64,000 bases of DNA from Novosphingobium olei (GTDB lineage: Bacteria > Pseudomonadota > Alphaproteobacteria > Sphingomonadales > Sphingomonadaceae): NCBI RefSeq assembly GCF_012927405.1, contig NZ_JABBGM010000002.1:62001-126000 (forward strand), given 5' to 3'. Under the pieces are notes generated by a model, which ran no database searches, was not told where the DNA came from, and saw nothing but the letters and a program-made list of their open reading frames with translations. Of the stretch, positions 8,589 to 16,762 are shown one piece after another (within the stretch, counting starts at the first letter, position 1; every line of letters begins with the position of its first letter). The translations under genes and the position numbers were made by a program.

Positions 8589-9815
8589 ATGACCGAAACT
8601 GCTGCGATTTCGCGGGCCATCCCGCCGCACGTACCCGCCGATCTCGTGTTCGATTTCGACATCTATGGCGATGAACGCGTCGGCAGCGATGTCCAGGGCA
8701 CCTATGCCGCGGCGCTGGCGCAGGCGCCCGATATCTTCTGGACCCCGCTCAACGGCGGGCACTGGATGGTGCGCCGCATGGATGCGATTGCCGCCGTGGC
8801 GGGCGATCCCGAACACTTCTCGGTGCGCGAGATGCAGATCCCGCGCGTGCCCAATCCGCCCTTCTTCATCCCGCTCAGCCTCGATCCGCCCGAAAACCTG
8901 CCCTATCGCCGCGCCATGTCGCCGCTGTTCGGCCCGGTCGCGGTGAAGGCGATGGAGCCCCGCCTGCACGAATGGGCGGCCACGATCATCGACGATGCGC
9001 TCGCCACCGGGGGCGAGTTCGATTTCATGGCGCACGTCGCCAAGGTGTTCCCGGTCAGCGTGTTCATGGAACTGATGGGCATGGACCTGTCGCGCCTCCA
9101 GGAATTCCGCGCGATTGCCGAGGCCTTCTTCGAGAACCAGCACGATGCGGCGAGGATCGAGGCGCTGAGCGGCCAGATCCTCGGCATCCTCAAGGGCCTC
9201 GTCGATGAAAAGCGCAGCGCACCCGATGGCAAGCTGATGAGCCACTTCATCGAGGCTGACATGGGAGACGGCCGCCGGATGAGCGAGGAGGAGATCCTCG
9301 CGATGAGCTTCGTGCTCTTCCTCGGCGGCATGGACACGGTGACCAACGTCACCGGATTCGCTTTCCAGCAGCTGGCGCAGATGCCCGATCTGCAGGCCCG
9401 CCTCGCCGCCGATCCGGCCGGCCTGTCGACCGCGTTTGCCGACGAGGCCGTCCGCCTGTTCGGCGTGGTCAACACCCCGCGCCTTGTCGTCAAGGACATC
9501 GACCTGCTCGGCGTGCCCTTCCGCGAAGGCGAGATGGTGCTCAACCTGCTGCCCTGCGGCAGCCGCGACGACCGCAAGTTCGCCTCTCCCAACGTGTTCG
9601 ACATCGACCGCAAGAAGGCGGCGCACGTTACCTTTTCCACCGGCCCGCACTTGTGCATCGGCCATGTGCTGGGGCGCGCGGAAATCCGCGTGCTGGCCGA
9701 AGAATGGTTCAAGCGCGTCAAGTCGTTCCGGCTGGCGAGCGACGATCCTCGGCCGTTCCGCACCGGCACGGTCATGGCGCTCGAATCGCTGCCAATTGCC
9801 TGGGAACCCAAATGA
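8589..9815 (+). CDS. Cytochrome P450
   Basis: A 408-residue soluble bacterial P450 monooxygenase. It shows the I-helix oxygen-activation motif (LGGMDTVTN), the K-helix ExxR as EAVR, and the heme-binding loop FSTGPHLCIG with thiolate ligand Cys356. No membrane segment is present, as usual for bacterial class I enzymes, which need a separate ferredoxin and reductase; neither is in the window. ATG 8589 has an ideal AAGGAG at 8576-8581. The stop overlaps the next start (ATGA), indicating translational coupling. It probably hydroxylates the island's substrate or its side chain. Confidence 0.93.
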   Translation: MTETAAISRAIPPHVPADLVFDFDIYGDERVGSDVQGTYAAALAQAPDIFWTPLNGGHWMVRRMDAIAAVAGDPEHFSVREMQIPRVPNPPFFIPLSLDPPENLPYRRAMSPLFGPVAVKAMEPRLHEWAATIIDDALATGGEFDFMAHVAKVFPVSVFMELMGMDLSRLQEFRAIAEAFFENQHDAARIEALSGQILGILKGLVDEKRSAPDGKLMSHFIEADMGDGRRMSEEEILAMSFVLFLGGMDTVTNVTGFAFQQLAQMPDLQARLAADPAGLSTAFADEAVRLFGVVNTPRLVVKDIDLLGVPFREGEMVLNLLPCGSRDDRKFASPNVFDIDRKKAAHVTFSTGPHLCIGHVLGRAEIRVLAEEWFKRVKSFRLASDDPRPFRTGTVMALESLPIAWEPK

Positions 9816-10216
9816 ACCATCGCCTTGACGGGGCCGACGCCCCCTACTGGCAGGGCCTTGAACAGGGCCGCCTGCTCCTGCCGCGCTGCGCGCATTGCGC
9901 GCGCTGGGCCTGGCCTGCCGGGCATCGCTGCGCCGCGTGCGGGCACATCGGTGTCGTCTGGGAAGAGCGTCCGCTCAAGGCCACGCTCTATTCGTGGACG
10001 CGGACCTGGCACCGCTTCGGCATGACCGAAAGCCTCGACGTGCCCTATGTCAGCATCGTCGCCGAGGTCGCGGACTGCGGCGTGCGACTGATGGGCCGGA
10101 TGGACGATCCGGCGCCTGCCGATCCGCGCATCGGCGAAGCGCTGACCGGCCGGATCGACGCAACTCTGGTCGGTGACGACCGCATCCCCGCCATCATCTG
10201 GAGCCGCACCGCATGA
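9812..10216 (+). CDS. DUF35 OB-fold protein with zinc ribbon
   Basis: A 134-residue protein with an N-terminal rubredoxin-like zinc ribbon (Cys26, Cys29, Cys40, Cys43) and a C-terminal OB fold, the DUF35 architecture. Members are obligate partners of thiolase-like proteins: BbsA with BbsB in anaerobic toluene degradation, or the DUF35 part of ChsH2 with the Ltp2 aldolase in steroid side-chain degradation. Start and stop overlap both neighbours by ATGA, so it is translated with the P450 and the thiolase-like gene. The ChsH2 hydratase (MaoC) part is absent here. Confidence 0.85.
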   Translation: MNHRLDGADAPYWQGLEQGRLLLPRCAHCARWAWPAGHRCAACGHIGVVWEERPLKATLYSWTRTWHRFGMTESLDVPYVSIVAEVADCGVRLMGRMDDPAPADPRIGEALTGRIDATLVGDDRIPAIIWSRTA

Positions 10217-11385
10217 CCAGCCATCCGTTGTACGGCACCACGGCGGTTGCGGGCGTCGGCCTGCGCCAGTTCAAGCGCGGCGCCGCGCCGCTGCCCGAAC
10301 GCAGCCTGCTGGTTGAAGCGATCCTCGATGCCTGCGCCGAAGCGGGCCTCGATCCGGCCGAGGTCGACGGCTTCGTCTCCTATGGCGATGACAAGAACGA
10401 ACCCGTCCGCCTGATGCCCGATCTCGGCACGCGCCGCCTGTCCTATTCGGCGGCGGTGTGGGGCGGAGGCGGCGGCGGCATTGCCGGCGCGTTCGGCGTC
10501 GCGGCGGCGGCGATCCTGTCCGGCCAGGCGAGCGCGGTCATCGTGTTCCGTGCCCTTGCCGAAGGGGCGAGCGGGCGCATGTCCGCCGCGGTCATGGCGC
10601 ACCACCTCAACGATCACCTGCTTGCGGCCGGTCTCGTCGCGCCCGCGCAGATGTGCGCGATCCGCGCCCAGCGCCTGTTCGAACACCACGGCGTGAATCC
10701 CGCGCTGGTCGAGGATCTGGTACGCGCGTCCTACCACCACGGTCGCACCAATCCCGAAGCCGTCGCCTATGGGCAGGATTTCGACATCGAAACGCTGCGC
10801 ACCAGCCGCTGGATCGCCGAACCCTTCCGCCTCTACGACTGCAGCCGCGAAAACGACGGGGCAGGGGCGCTGCTGCTGGTCTCGGCCGAACGTGCGCGCG
10901 ATCTTGCCAAGCCGCCGGTCTACCTGCTCGGCTGCGCGCAAGGGGCCGAAGCGGGCTGGGGCGATCTGATGGAGAACGACGCCGACGACCTCTACGCCAC
11001 CGGCGGCTTCCGCGCCGTGGCGCGCGACCTCTACACGCAGACCGGCCTGTCGCCGGCCGACATCGACTGCGTCCAGCTCTATGAAAACTTCGACGCGCAA
11101 GGCGTCATGTCGCTGATCGACCATGGCTTCTGCACCTACGAGAACGCCGCGGAGGTGATCCGTTTCGACAACCTCATCGCCCAGGGCGGCGCTCTGCCGG
11201 TCAACACCGCCGGAGGCAACCTGGCGCAGGGGTTCATCCACGGGATCGGCCTGCCCATCGAAGCGGTGCGGCAATTGCGCGGCGAAAGCGCGAACCCTGT
11301 TGCCGGCGCACGCACCTGCCTGCTGGCGGGCGGGCCGGGCGCGCCCACGGTCAGCTCGGCGATCTTCGCCAACGCGGTGCTCTGA
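10213..11385 (+). CDS. Thiolase-like (SCP-x/Ltp2-type) protein, probable aldolase
   Basis: A 390-residue thiolase-fold protein of the lipid-transfer/SCP-x group. The place of the thiolase nucleophile cysteine reads AVWGGGGGGIAGAF (about 81-94), with no Cys, and the C-terminal CxG motif is replaced by LLAGGPGAP. Only the Gly-rich NTAGG and HG motif near residue 340 remain. Loss of both cysteines together with an adjacent DUF35 gene matches Ltp2-like retro-aldolases, which cleave a beta-hydroxyacyl-CoA into an aldehyde or ketone plus acyl-CoA, better than true thiolases. ATGA overlap with the DUF35 gene. An adjacent aldehyde dehydrogenase could take the product. Confidence 0.8.
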   Translation: MTSHPLYGTTAVAGVGLRQFKRGAAPLPERSLLVEAILDACAEAGLDPAEVDGFVSYGDDKNEPVRLMPDLGTRRLSYSAAVWGGGGGGIAGAFGVAAAAILSGQASAVIVFRALAEGASGRMSAAVMAHHLNDHLLAAGLVAPAQMCAIRAQRLFEHHGVNPALVEDLVRASYHHGRTNPEAVAYGQDFDIETLRTSRWIAEPFRLYDCSRENDGAGALLLVSAERARDLAKPPVYLLGCAQGAEAGWGDLMENDADDLYATGGFRAVARDLYTQTGLSPADIDCVQLYENFDAQGVMSLIDHGFCTYENAAEVIRFDNLIAQGGALPVNTAGGNLAQGFIHGIGLPIEAVRQLRGESANPVAGARTCLLAGGPGAPTVSSAIFANAVL

Positions 11386-11401
11386 AGCCTTTCGGGTCGC
11401 A

Positions 11402-11426
11402 CCCCGGGGATCGCCGATCCCCGGGG
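11402..11426. terminator. Perfect 11-bp hairpin between convergent genes
   Basis: CCCCGGGGATC, loop GCC, GATCCCCGGGG: a perfect 11-bp stem lying between the convergent thiolase-like and aldehyde dehydrogenase genes. No T tract on either side, so it may stall or delimit transcripts rather than act as a classical intrinsic terminator. Confidence 0.6.
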
Positions 11427-11453
11427 CCGATTGGCATTTCTCCCGGCGCGCCC

Positions 11454-12947
11454 TCAGCCCTGCAGGATGGCCGGCGCCCTGGGCAGGAACACCGTCTTGG
11501 TCTCGCAGAACGCTTCCAGCCCCTCGACGCCGCCCTCGCGGCCGATGCCCGATTTCTTGAACCCGCCGAACGGATTGGTCAGGTCGAACTCGCGCCCGTT
11601 CTGGGTGAAGGTGCCGGTGCGGATGCGGCGCGCCACGGCATAGGCGCGGTCGGTGTCGTGGGTGAACACCCCGCCCGACAGGCCGAAGTCGCTGGCATTG
11701 GCGATCGCGATGGCTTCCTCCTCGCTGTCGTAGGGGATCACCGCCGTCACCGGGCCGAAGATTTCCTCCTGCGCGATGGCCATGGCATTGGTGGCGTTGG
11801 CAAAGACGGTCGGCTCGATGAAGTATCCGCGTTCGAGCGCCTGCGGGCGCACCCCGCCGGTCGCCAGCCGGGCGCCTTCGGCCAGGCCCTGCTCGACATA
11901 GGAAAACACCTTGTCGCGATGGCGCGCCATCGCGAGCGGCCCCATCATCGTGCCCGCCGCTTCGGGATCGCCCACGACCACCGCCTTCATCGCCGCGGCC
12001 AGGCTTTCGACATAGGCGTCATGTTTCGCGCGGGGCACCAGCACGCGGCTGAAGTTGATGCAGACCTGCCCGCACAGCAGCGTGATCAGCGGGGCGAGCG
12101 CCGGGCCGAGCGCGGCGGGGTCGTAGTCGTCGAGCACGATCGCGGCGGACTTGCCGCCCAGTTCCATCGTGTAGCGCGCCATGCGGGCGGCGCAGACTTG
12201 CGCGATGTGCAGGCCCACCACTGTCGATCCGGTGAAGGCCACCTTGTCGACGCCGGGATGGCGCACCAGCAGGTCGGACGCTTCGCGGTCGGCGGGCAGC
12301 AGGTTGATCACGCCGGGCGGCAGGTCGGCTTCCTCGGCCGCCTCGGCCAGCAGGAAGGCTTCGAGCGGGGTCTCGGGCGAAGGCTTGAGGATGACGGTGC
12401 AGCCAGCGGCCAGCGCGGGCGCGAGCTTGACCAGCAGCGAGGCGAGCGGCCCGTTCCACGGCGCGATCGCCGCCACCACGCCCACCGCCTCCTTCACCAC
12501 CACGGCGGTGTCGCACGCGATGCCCTGCGCCGGGCCGACGCGTTCGAAGGCGTAGGATTCGGCCATCGCGGCATACATGTCGAGCAGGCCGGCAGCGCCG
12601 GCGCTGGCGCCGCTGGCCATCCATGCGGGCACGCCCACCTGGCCCAGCCAGCACGCATCGGCCGCCGCGCCGCGCCGGGCCAGCGCTGCGGACAGGCGGC
12701 GCATCCCGGCGGCGCGCTCGGCCGGGCTCATGCGGGGCCAAGGTCCGTTGTCGAACGCGGCGCGGGCGGCGGACACCGCCTTGTCCACTTCGGCAGGGCC
12801 GGCTGCCGCAACATCCTGCAGCGGCTGCTCGGTCGCCGGATTGACCGGACGCAGCCGCGCGCTTCCCGCCACATCGATCCAGCGTCCGCCGATGAACAGG
12901 CGATCGGGCTGGGACACGCGCGCCAACGCTGCGGAAATCGTGGTCAT
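11454..12947 (-). CDS. NAD(P)-dependent aldehyde dehydrogenase
   Basis: A 497-residue ALDH-superfamily enzyme oxidising an aldehyde to the acid. It shows APWNGPLA (Asn of the oxyanion hole), LKPSPETP cofactor strand, general base Glu262 in MELGGKSAA and nucleophile Cys296 in [10 protein letters not shown]. Length is normal. ATG 12947 is preceded by GGAGAGA; the frame extends further upstream but would cross the operator. Divergent from the Rieske oxygenase and convergent with the aldolase-like gene, it fits oxidation of the aldehyde left by GMC oxidation or retro-aldol cleavage. Confidence 0.92.
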   Translation of the reverse strand: MTTISAALARVSQPDRLFIGGRWIDVAGSARLRPVNPATEQPLQDVAAAGPAEVDKAVSAARAAFDNGPWPRMSPAERAAGMRRLSAALARRGAAADACWLGQVGVPAWMASGASAGAAGLLDMYAAMAESYAFERVGPAQGIACDTAVVVKEAVGVVAAIAPWNGPLASLLVKLAPALAAGCTVILKPSPETPLEAFLLAEAAEEADLPPGVINLLPADREASDLLVRHPGVDKVAFTGSTVVGLHIAQVCAARMARYTMELGGKSAAIVLDDYDPAALGPALAPLITLLCGQVCINFSRVLVPRAKHDAYVESLAAAMKAVVVGDPEAAGTMMGPLAMARHRDKVFSYVEQGLAEGARLATGGVRPQALERGYFIEPTVFANATNAMAIAQEEIFGPVTAVIPYDSEEEAIAIANASDFGLSGGVFTHDTDRAYAVARRIRTGTFTQNGREFDLTNPFGGFKKSGIGREGGVEGLEAFCETKTVFLPRAPAILQG

Positions 12948-12989
12948 CGAAAATCTCTCCCATGCTCGGCGGCTTGGCGCCGACCTATA

Positions 12990-13006
12990 ATCTAACACCA
13001 TAAGAT
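12990..13006. promoter_or_regulatory. Putative TetR operator, aldehyde dehydrogenase side
   Basis: ATCTA-N7-AAGAT, one arm mismatch from the perfect repeat, 43 bp upstream of the aldehyde dehydrogenase ATG. Paired with 13049-13065 in the same divergent promoter region. Confidence 0.55.
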
Positions 13007-13048
13007 AAGGCCCGCGACAAGGGCTTTGCTGCGGCCAGAGGCGCATAT

Positions 13049-13065
13049 ATCTATTGATCGTAGAT
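13049..13065. promoter_or_regulatory. Putative TetR operator, Rieske oxygenase side
   Basis: Perfect inverted repeat ATCTA-N7-TAGAT, 46 bp upstream of the Rieske oxygenase ATG at 13112. Confidence 0.6.
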
Positions 13066-13111
13066 TTAGGCGATGATACGCCTTCGTTCGAATCGAAATA
13101 CGGAAGAGGAT

Positions 13112-14305
13112 ATGTCCATGAACGCTCCCGCTGCGCTCGCCGCCGCCCCGGCGCTGCCCCTGATCCAGACGTTCGCGGACCTCAGCGAAGGCCAGCGCCT
13201 GGCGATGAAGCGGATCGCGCGGCATGACGAAGCGGTCGTTCCGAAGATCGAATTCACCAAGCCGGCCACCATCTTCACCTCGCCCGAACGCTTCGCGCTG
13301 GAACAGGAGCACCTGTTCCGCGCCCGCGCCGTGCCGCTGGCGATTTCGGCGCTGGTGGCAGAGCCGGGCACCGCGATGGGCCACGATGCGCTGGGCATTC
13401 CGCTGATCATCAGCCGGGACAAGCAGGGCCAGGTCCACGTCTTCCTCAACGCGTGCCAGCACAAGGGCGCCAAGCTGCTGGAAACCTGCGATCCGGTGAA
13501 GGCCGGGCGGATGACCTGCCCCTATCACGCGTGGAGCTTCGGGCTCGATGGCAAGCTGCTCGCCGCCGCGCGCGCCGAAACCTTCATCAATCTGGACAAG
13601 ACCGCTCGCAATCTGGCCGAACTGCCCGCGCGCGAACACGGCGGGATCATCTGGGTGATGCTCGATCGCCATGCAGAGCCGGACTTCTCGCCGCTGGTGC
13701 CCGAACTCGCCGACGATCTCGAAGCGCTCGATCTGCCGCGCATGCATGTCTACGGGCGCAAGCGGTTCGAAATCGCCGCGAACTGGAAGCTGGTGCTCGA
13801 ACCCTTCCTCGAAGGCTACCACGTCCAGCGCCTCCATGCGCAGACCGTAGGGCCGATGTTCGCCGATGTGCCCAACGTGGTCGACCTGCTCGGCCCGACG
13901 GTCCGTCAGCTGTCCGGCAAGGCCAACTTCACGCCCGAAGACCTCGATATCGAAGGCGAAAACGTCCACAAGACCGTCACTACGGTCTACAACATGTTCC
14001 CCAACTGCGTGGTCATCACCAGCCCGTGGTACATCTCGGTGATGCTGCTGCAGCCGCGCAGCGTCGATCACACCACGGTCGAATACCACATGCTCACCCG
14101 CAGCAAGCCCGACAATCCCAAGGCGGAGGAGCTCTACGCCCGCTCGTACGAGATGATCCTCAACGTCTTCGGCAACGAGGATTTCCGCGCGGCCGAGATC
14201 AGCCAGGCGGGGCTGTCCACCGGCGCACTCGCCACGTGCGTCTATTCGGGGCTCGAAGCCTCGATCGCCACCTATTACGGGGTTCTCGACAGCTACCTGC
14301 CCTGA
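13112..14305 (+). CDS. Rieske non-heme iron oxygenase, alpha subunit
   Basis: A 397-residue ring-hydroxylating-type oxygenase large subunit. The N-terminal Rieske [2Fe-2S] site is Cys115-x-His117 and Cys136-x-x-His139 (CQHKG, CPYHAW). The C-terminal mononuclear iron site has His236 and His241 in [10 protein letters not shown], with the third ligand probably the Asp in GNEDF. ATG 13112 (or 13118) follows GGAAGAGGA; the frame is open from 13073 but begins inside the promoter region. No small beta subunit, ferredoxin or reductase is adjacent, so it may be an alpha-only enzyme using general electron carriers, as in some demethylases and monooxygenases of this family. Confidence 0.88.
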   Translation: MSMNAPAALAAAPALPLIQTFADLSEGQRLAMKRIARHDEAVVPKIEFTKPATIFTSPERFALEQEHLFRARAVPLAISALVAEPGTAMGHDALGIPLIISRDKQGQVHVFLNACQHKGAKLLETCDPVKAGRMTCPYHAWSFGLDGKLLAAARAETFINLDKTARNLAELPAREHGGIIWVMLDRHAEPDFSPLVPELADDLEALDLPRMHVYGRKRFEIAANWKLVLEPFLEGYHVQRLHAQTVGPMFADVPNVVDLLGPTVRQLSGKANFTPEDLDIEGENVHKTVTTVYNMFPNCVVITSPWYISVMLLQPRSVDHTTVEYHMLTRSKPDNPKAEELYARSYEMILNVFGNEDFRAAEISQAGLSTGALATCVYSGLEASIATYYGVLDSYLP

Positions 14306-14353
14306 TCGGCACATCGCGCTGGATTCCGCGCGCGCCGCGTGGAATGAAGCGGT

Positions 14354-14370
14354 TTAATCGATCGATTAGG
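14354..14370. promoter_or_regulatory. AT-rich palindrome before CoA transferase gene
   Basis: The palindrome TAATCGATCGATTA (14355-14368) lies 17 bp before the CoA transferase ATG. It shares the TAATC...GATTA flavour of the island's operators but not their exact arms or spacing, so membership of the same site family is uncertain. Confidence 0.3.
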
Positions 14371-14384
14371 AAGCCCTGTCACCC

Positions 14385-16667
14385 ATGACCCTGCCCGTTG
14401 ACCGCCCGCTCGCCGGCATCCGCATCGTCGATGCCGTCGGCGGGCCGCTCGCCGCGATCACCCGCCATCTCGCAGACCTTGGCGCCCGCGTAGATCGCTT
14501 CGCCGGCGACGAAGGCCGCGATGCACCGTGGCAGGCGGGCAAGGTGCTGCATGACGGCGCGATCGGTTCGGCCGAGGCGGATGCCGCCATCGCCGCCGCG
14601 CATGTCGTGGTGGTCGATGCGGCCGACTGGCTGTCGCTGGCCGATTGGCGGCGCAGGCGGCCCGAACTCATATCGATGGCGGTAAGCCCCTTCGGTTCGG
14701 ACACGTGCTTGTCCCACTGGCAGGCGACCGGCCCGGTGATCCACGCGATGAGCGCGATGCTCTCGCGCTCGGGCATCGGGCTTGGCGATCCGCTGCTGCC
14801 GCCGGGCGATCTCGCCCAGCTTTGCGCCGCGGCGCAGGCCGCCTTCGCGCTGACCGCGGCGCTCTATCGCGCGCTGGGCAGCGGGCGGGGCGCGCATTTC
14901 GATTTCTCGGTGCTGGAAGGCGCGGTGCAGGCGCTCGATCCCGGCTTCGGCATCAACGGCAGCGCCACGCTAGGCAAGCCTGTCGGCCTGCTAGACCGCG
15001 CCCGCCCGCCCAAGGGCCAGCTCTACCCGATCTTCGAATGCGCCGATGGCTACGTCCGCATCTGCCTGCTCGCCAAGCGGCAGTGGCGCGGCATGTTCGC
15101 CTGGATGGGCGAGCCTGCGCAGTTCGCCGCTCCCGAATTCGATACGATGGCCGCGCGCTACGCCTCGCCCGATCTCATCCCGTACCTCGCCGCCTTCTTC
15201 GCCACGCGCACCCGCGCCGAATGCGAGCGCGAAGGCCAGGCGCACGGCGTGCCGATCGCGGGGCTGCGCTCGATGGCCGAATTCGTTGCCTCCGACCACG
15301 CCGCGGCGCGCAAGCCCGTGGTGACCGCGGCGGATGGGCGGCAACTGGTCGATGGCGCCAGCACGGTCGATGGCGCGCGCATGGGGCCGCTTGCCGAACC
15401 GGTTGCGGCAAGCTTCGGTACCGTGCGGGAAAAGACCTCGGACGGGTTGCCGCTGGCCGGTCTCAAGGTGCTCGATTTCGGCGTGATCGTGGTGGGCGCG
15501 GAACAGAGCCGTCTGCTCGGCGACCTGGGCGCCGATGTGCTCAAGATCGAAAGCCAGGCCTTCCCTGACGGCAGCCGGCAATCCTATCTCAAGCACGGCA
15601 TGTCGGTCAGCTTCGGGGCGGGCCACCGCAACAAGCGCAGCGTGGGGCTCGATCTGCGCTCCGAGCGGGGCCGCGCGCTGTTCCTCGACCTGGTACGGCA
15701 GGCCGATGTGGTGTGCTCCAACTTCAAGCCCGGCACGCTCGAAAAGCTGGGGCTGGGGCGCGAGGTGCTGCAGGCTGCCAATCCGCGCATTGTCCTGTCC
15801 GAAAGCTCAGCCTTCGGCGACAGCGGGCCGTGGAGCGGGCGCATGGGCTATGGCCCGCTGGTCCGCGCCGCGACCGGGCTCACGCTCGCCTGGCGCTATG
15901 CCGACGATCCGGTAAGCTTCAGCGACGCGATCACCGTCTATCCCGACCACGTCGCCGGGCGCATCTGCGCGATGGGGGTGGTGGCCCTGCTGATCCGCCG
16001 GTTGCGCACCGGGGCAGGGGGCCTGAGTTGCGTATCGCAGGCCGAAGTCATGCTCTGGCACTTTGCCGACTACCTCGCGAGCGGCGAGATCGCGCCGGTG
16101 CGCGAGGCGCCGTGGGGCGCCTATCGCGTCAAGGGCGATGATGACTGGATCGCGGTCACCGTGCGCAGCACGGCCGACTGGCAGGCGCTGGCCGCGCTCA
16201 TCGGCTATCCCGATGCCGCCGCGCTCGATACGCCAGACAAGCGCCACGCCGCGCGCGATGCCATCCGCGCCGCGCTGGAACAGTGGCTCGCCGGCCATAC
16301 CCGCGACGATGCCGTGGCGGTCCTGCAGGGCGCGGGCGTGCCTTCGGCGCCGATGCTGCGGCTGGCCGAGCTGCCCGAACATCGCTGGTATCGCGAACGC
16401 GGTTTCTTCCGCGTCGAGGATCATCCCTGGCTGGTGGAAAAGGTCATGGGCGAAAGCTTCGTGGTCCACGGCAACGACGTGCCGCCCCCGCCGAACGTGG
16501 CGGCGCCGCTTGCCGGCGAGCAGACGCTCGAGGCCATGCGCGACTGGCTCGGCCTGACCGACGACGAGCTGGCCGACCTTGTCGCCCAGGGCGTGCTCGA
16601 ACCGACGGGCGAGGCGCTGCTGGCCGAAGCGCAGAGGCACGTGGCCACGGCCCCCGCTGCAGCCTGA
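14385..16667 (+). CDS. Double-domain class III (CaiB/BaiF) CoA transferase
   Basis: A 760-residue fusion of two family III CoA-transferase domains. Domain 1 spans about 1-340; domain 2 starts at DGLPLAGLKVLDFG (about 353). Such enzymes move CoA between acids through an aspartyl-CoA intermediate. The catalytic Asp is present in domain 1 (Asp173 in GRGAHFDFSVLE), but the equivalent place in domain 2 reads GAGGLSCVSQAE with Cys549, so only one half looks catalytic. DddD has a comparable tandem layout, but identity with it is not claimed. The start has AGGAAG upstream. It would activate, or recycle CoA from, an intermediate of the island. Confidence 0.85.
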   Translation: MTLPVDRPLAGIRIVDAVGGPLAAITRHLADLGARVDRFAGDEGRDAPWQAGKVLHDGAIGSAEADAAIAAAHVVVVDAADWLSLADWRRRRPELISMAVSPFGSDTCLSHWQATGPVIHAMSAMLSRSGIGLGDPLLPPGDLAQLCAAAQAAFALTAALYRALGSGRGAHFDFSVLEGAVQALDPGFGINGSATLGKPVGLLDRARPPKGQLYPIFECADGYVRICLLAKRQWRGMFAWMGEPAQFAAPEFDTMAARYASPDLIPYLAAFFATRTRAECEREGQAHGVPIAGLRSMAEFVASDHAAARKPVVTAADGRQLVDGASTVDGARMGPLAEPVAASFGTVREKTSDGLPLAGLKVLDFGVIVVGAEQSRLLGDLGADVLKIESQAFPDGSRQSYLKHGMSVSFGAGHRNKRSVGLDLRSERGRALFLDLVRQADVVCSNFKPGTLEKLGLGREVLQAANPRIVLSESSAFGDSGPWSGRMGYGPLVRAATGLTLAWRYADDPVSFSDAITVYPDHVAGRICAMGVVALLIRRLRTGAGGLSCVSQAEVMLWHFADYLASGEIAPVREAPWGAYRVKGDDDWIAVTVRSTADWQALAALIGYPDAAALDTPDKRHAARDAIRAALEQWLAGHTRDDAVAVLQGAGVPSAPMLRLAELPEHRWYRERGFFRVEDHPWLVEKVMGESFVVHGNDVPPPPNVAAPLAGEQTLEAMRDWLGLTDDELADLVAQGVLEPTGEALLAEAQRHVATAPAAA

Positions 16668-16762
16668 TCGTGCGCCGAGCTTCCTTGTTGGGCTAATTTT
16701 CGCCGGCATCGGTGCCGGAATCCGTGTCACGCGTTGTTACGATCCAGCAACAAAGGTGGATG

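Noticed and set aside
10213..11385. Calling the thiolase-fold protein an acetyl-CoA acetyltransferase
   Set aside because: Both catalytic cysteines are missing; the fold is right but the reaction is not supported.
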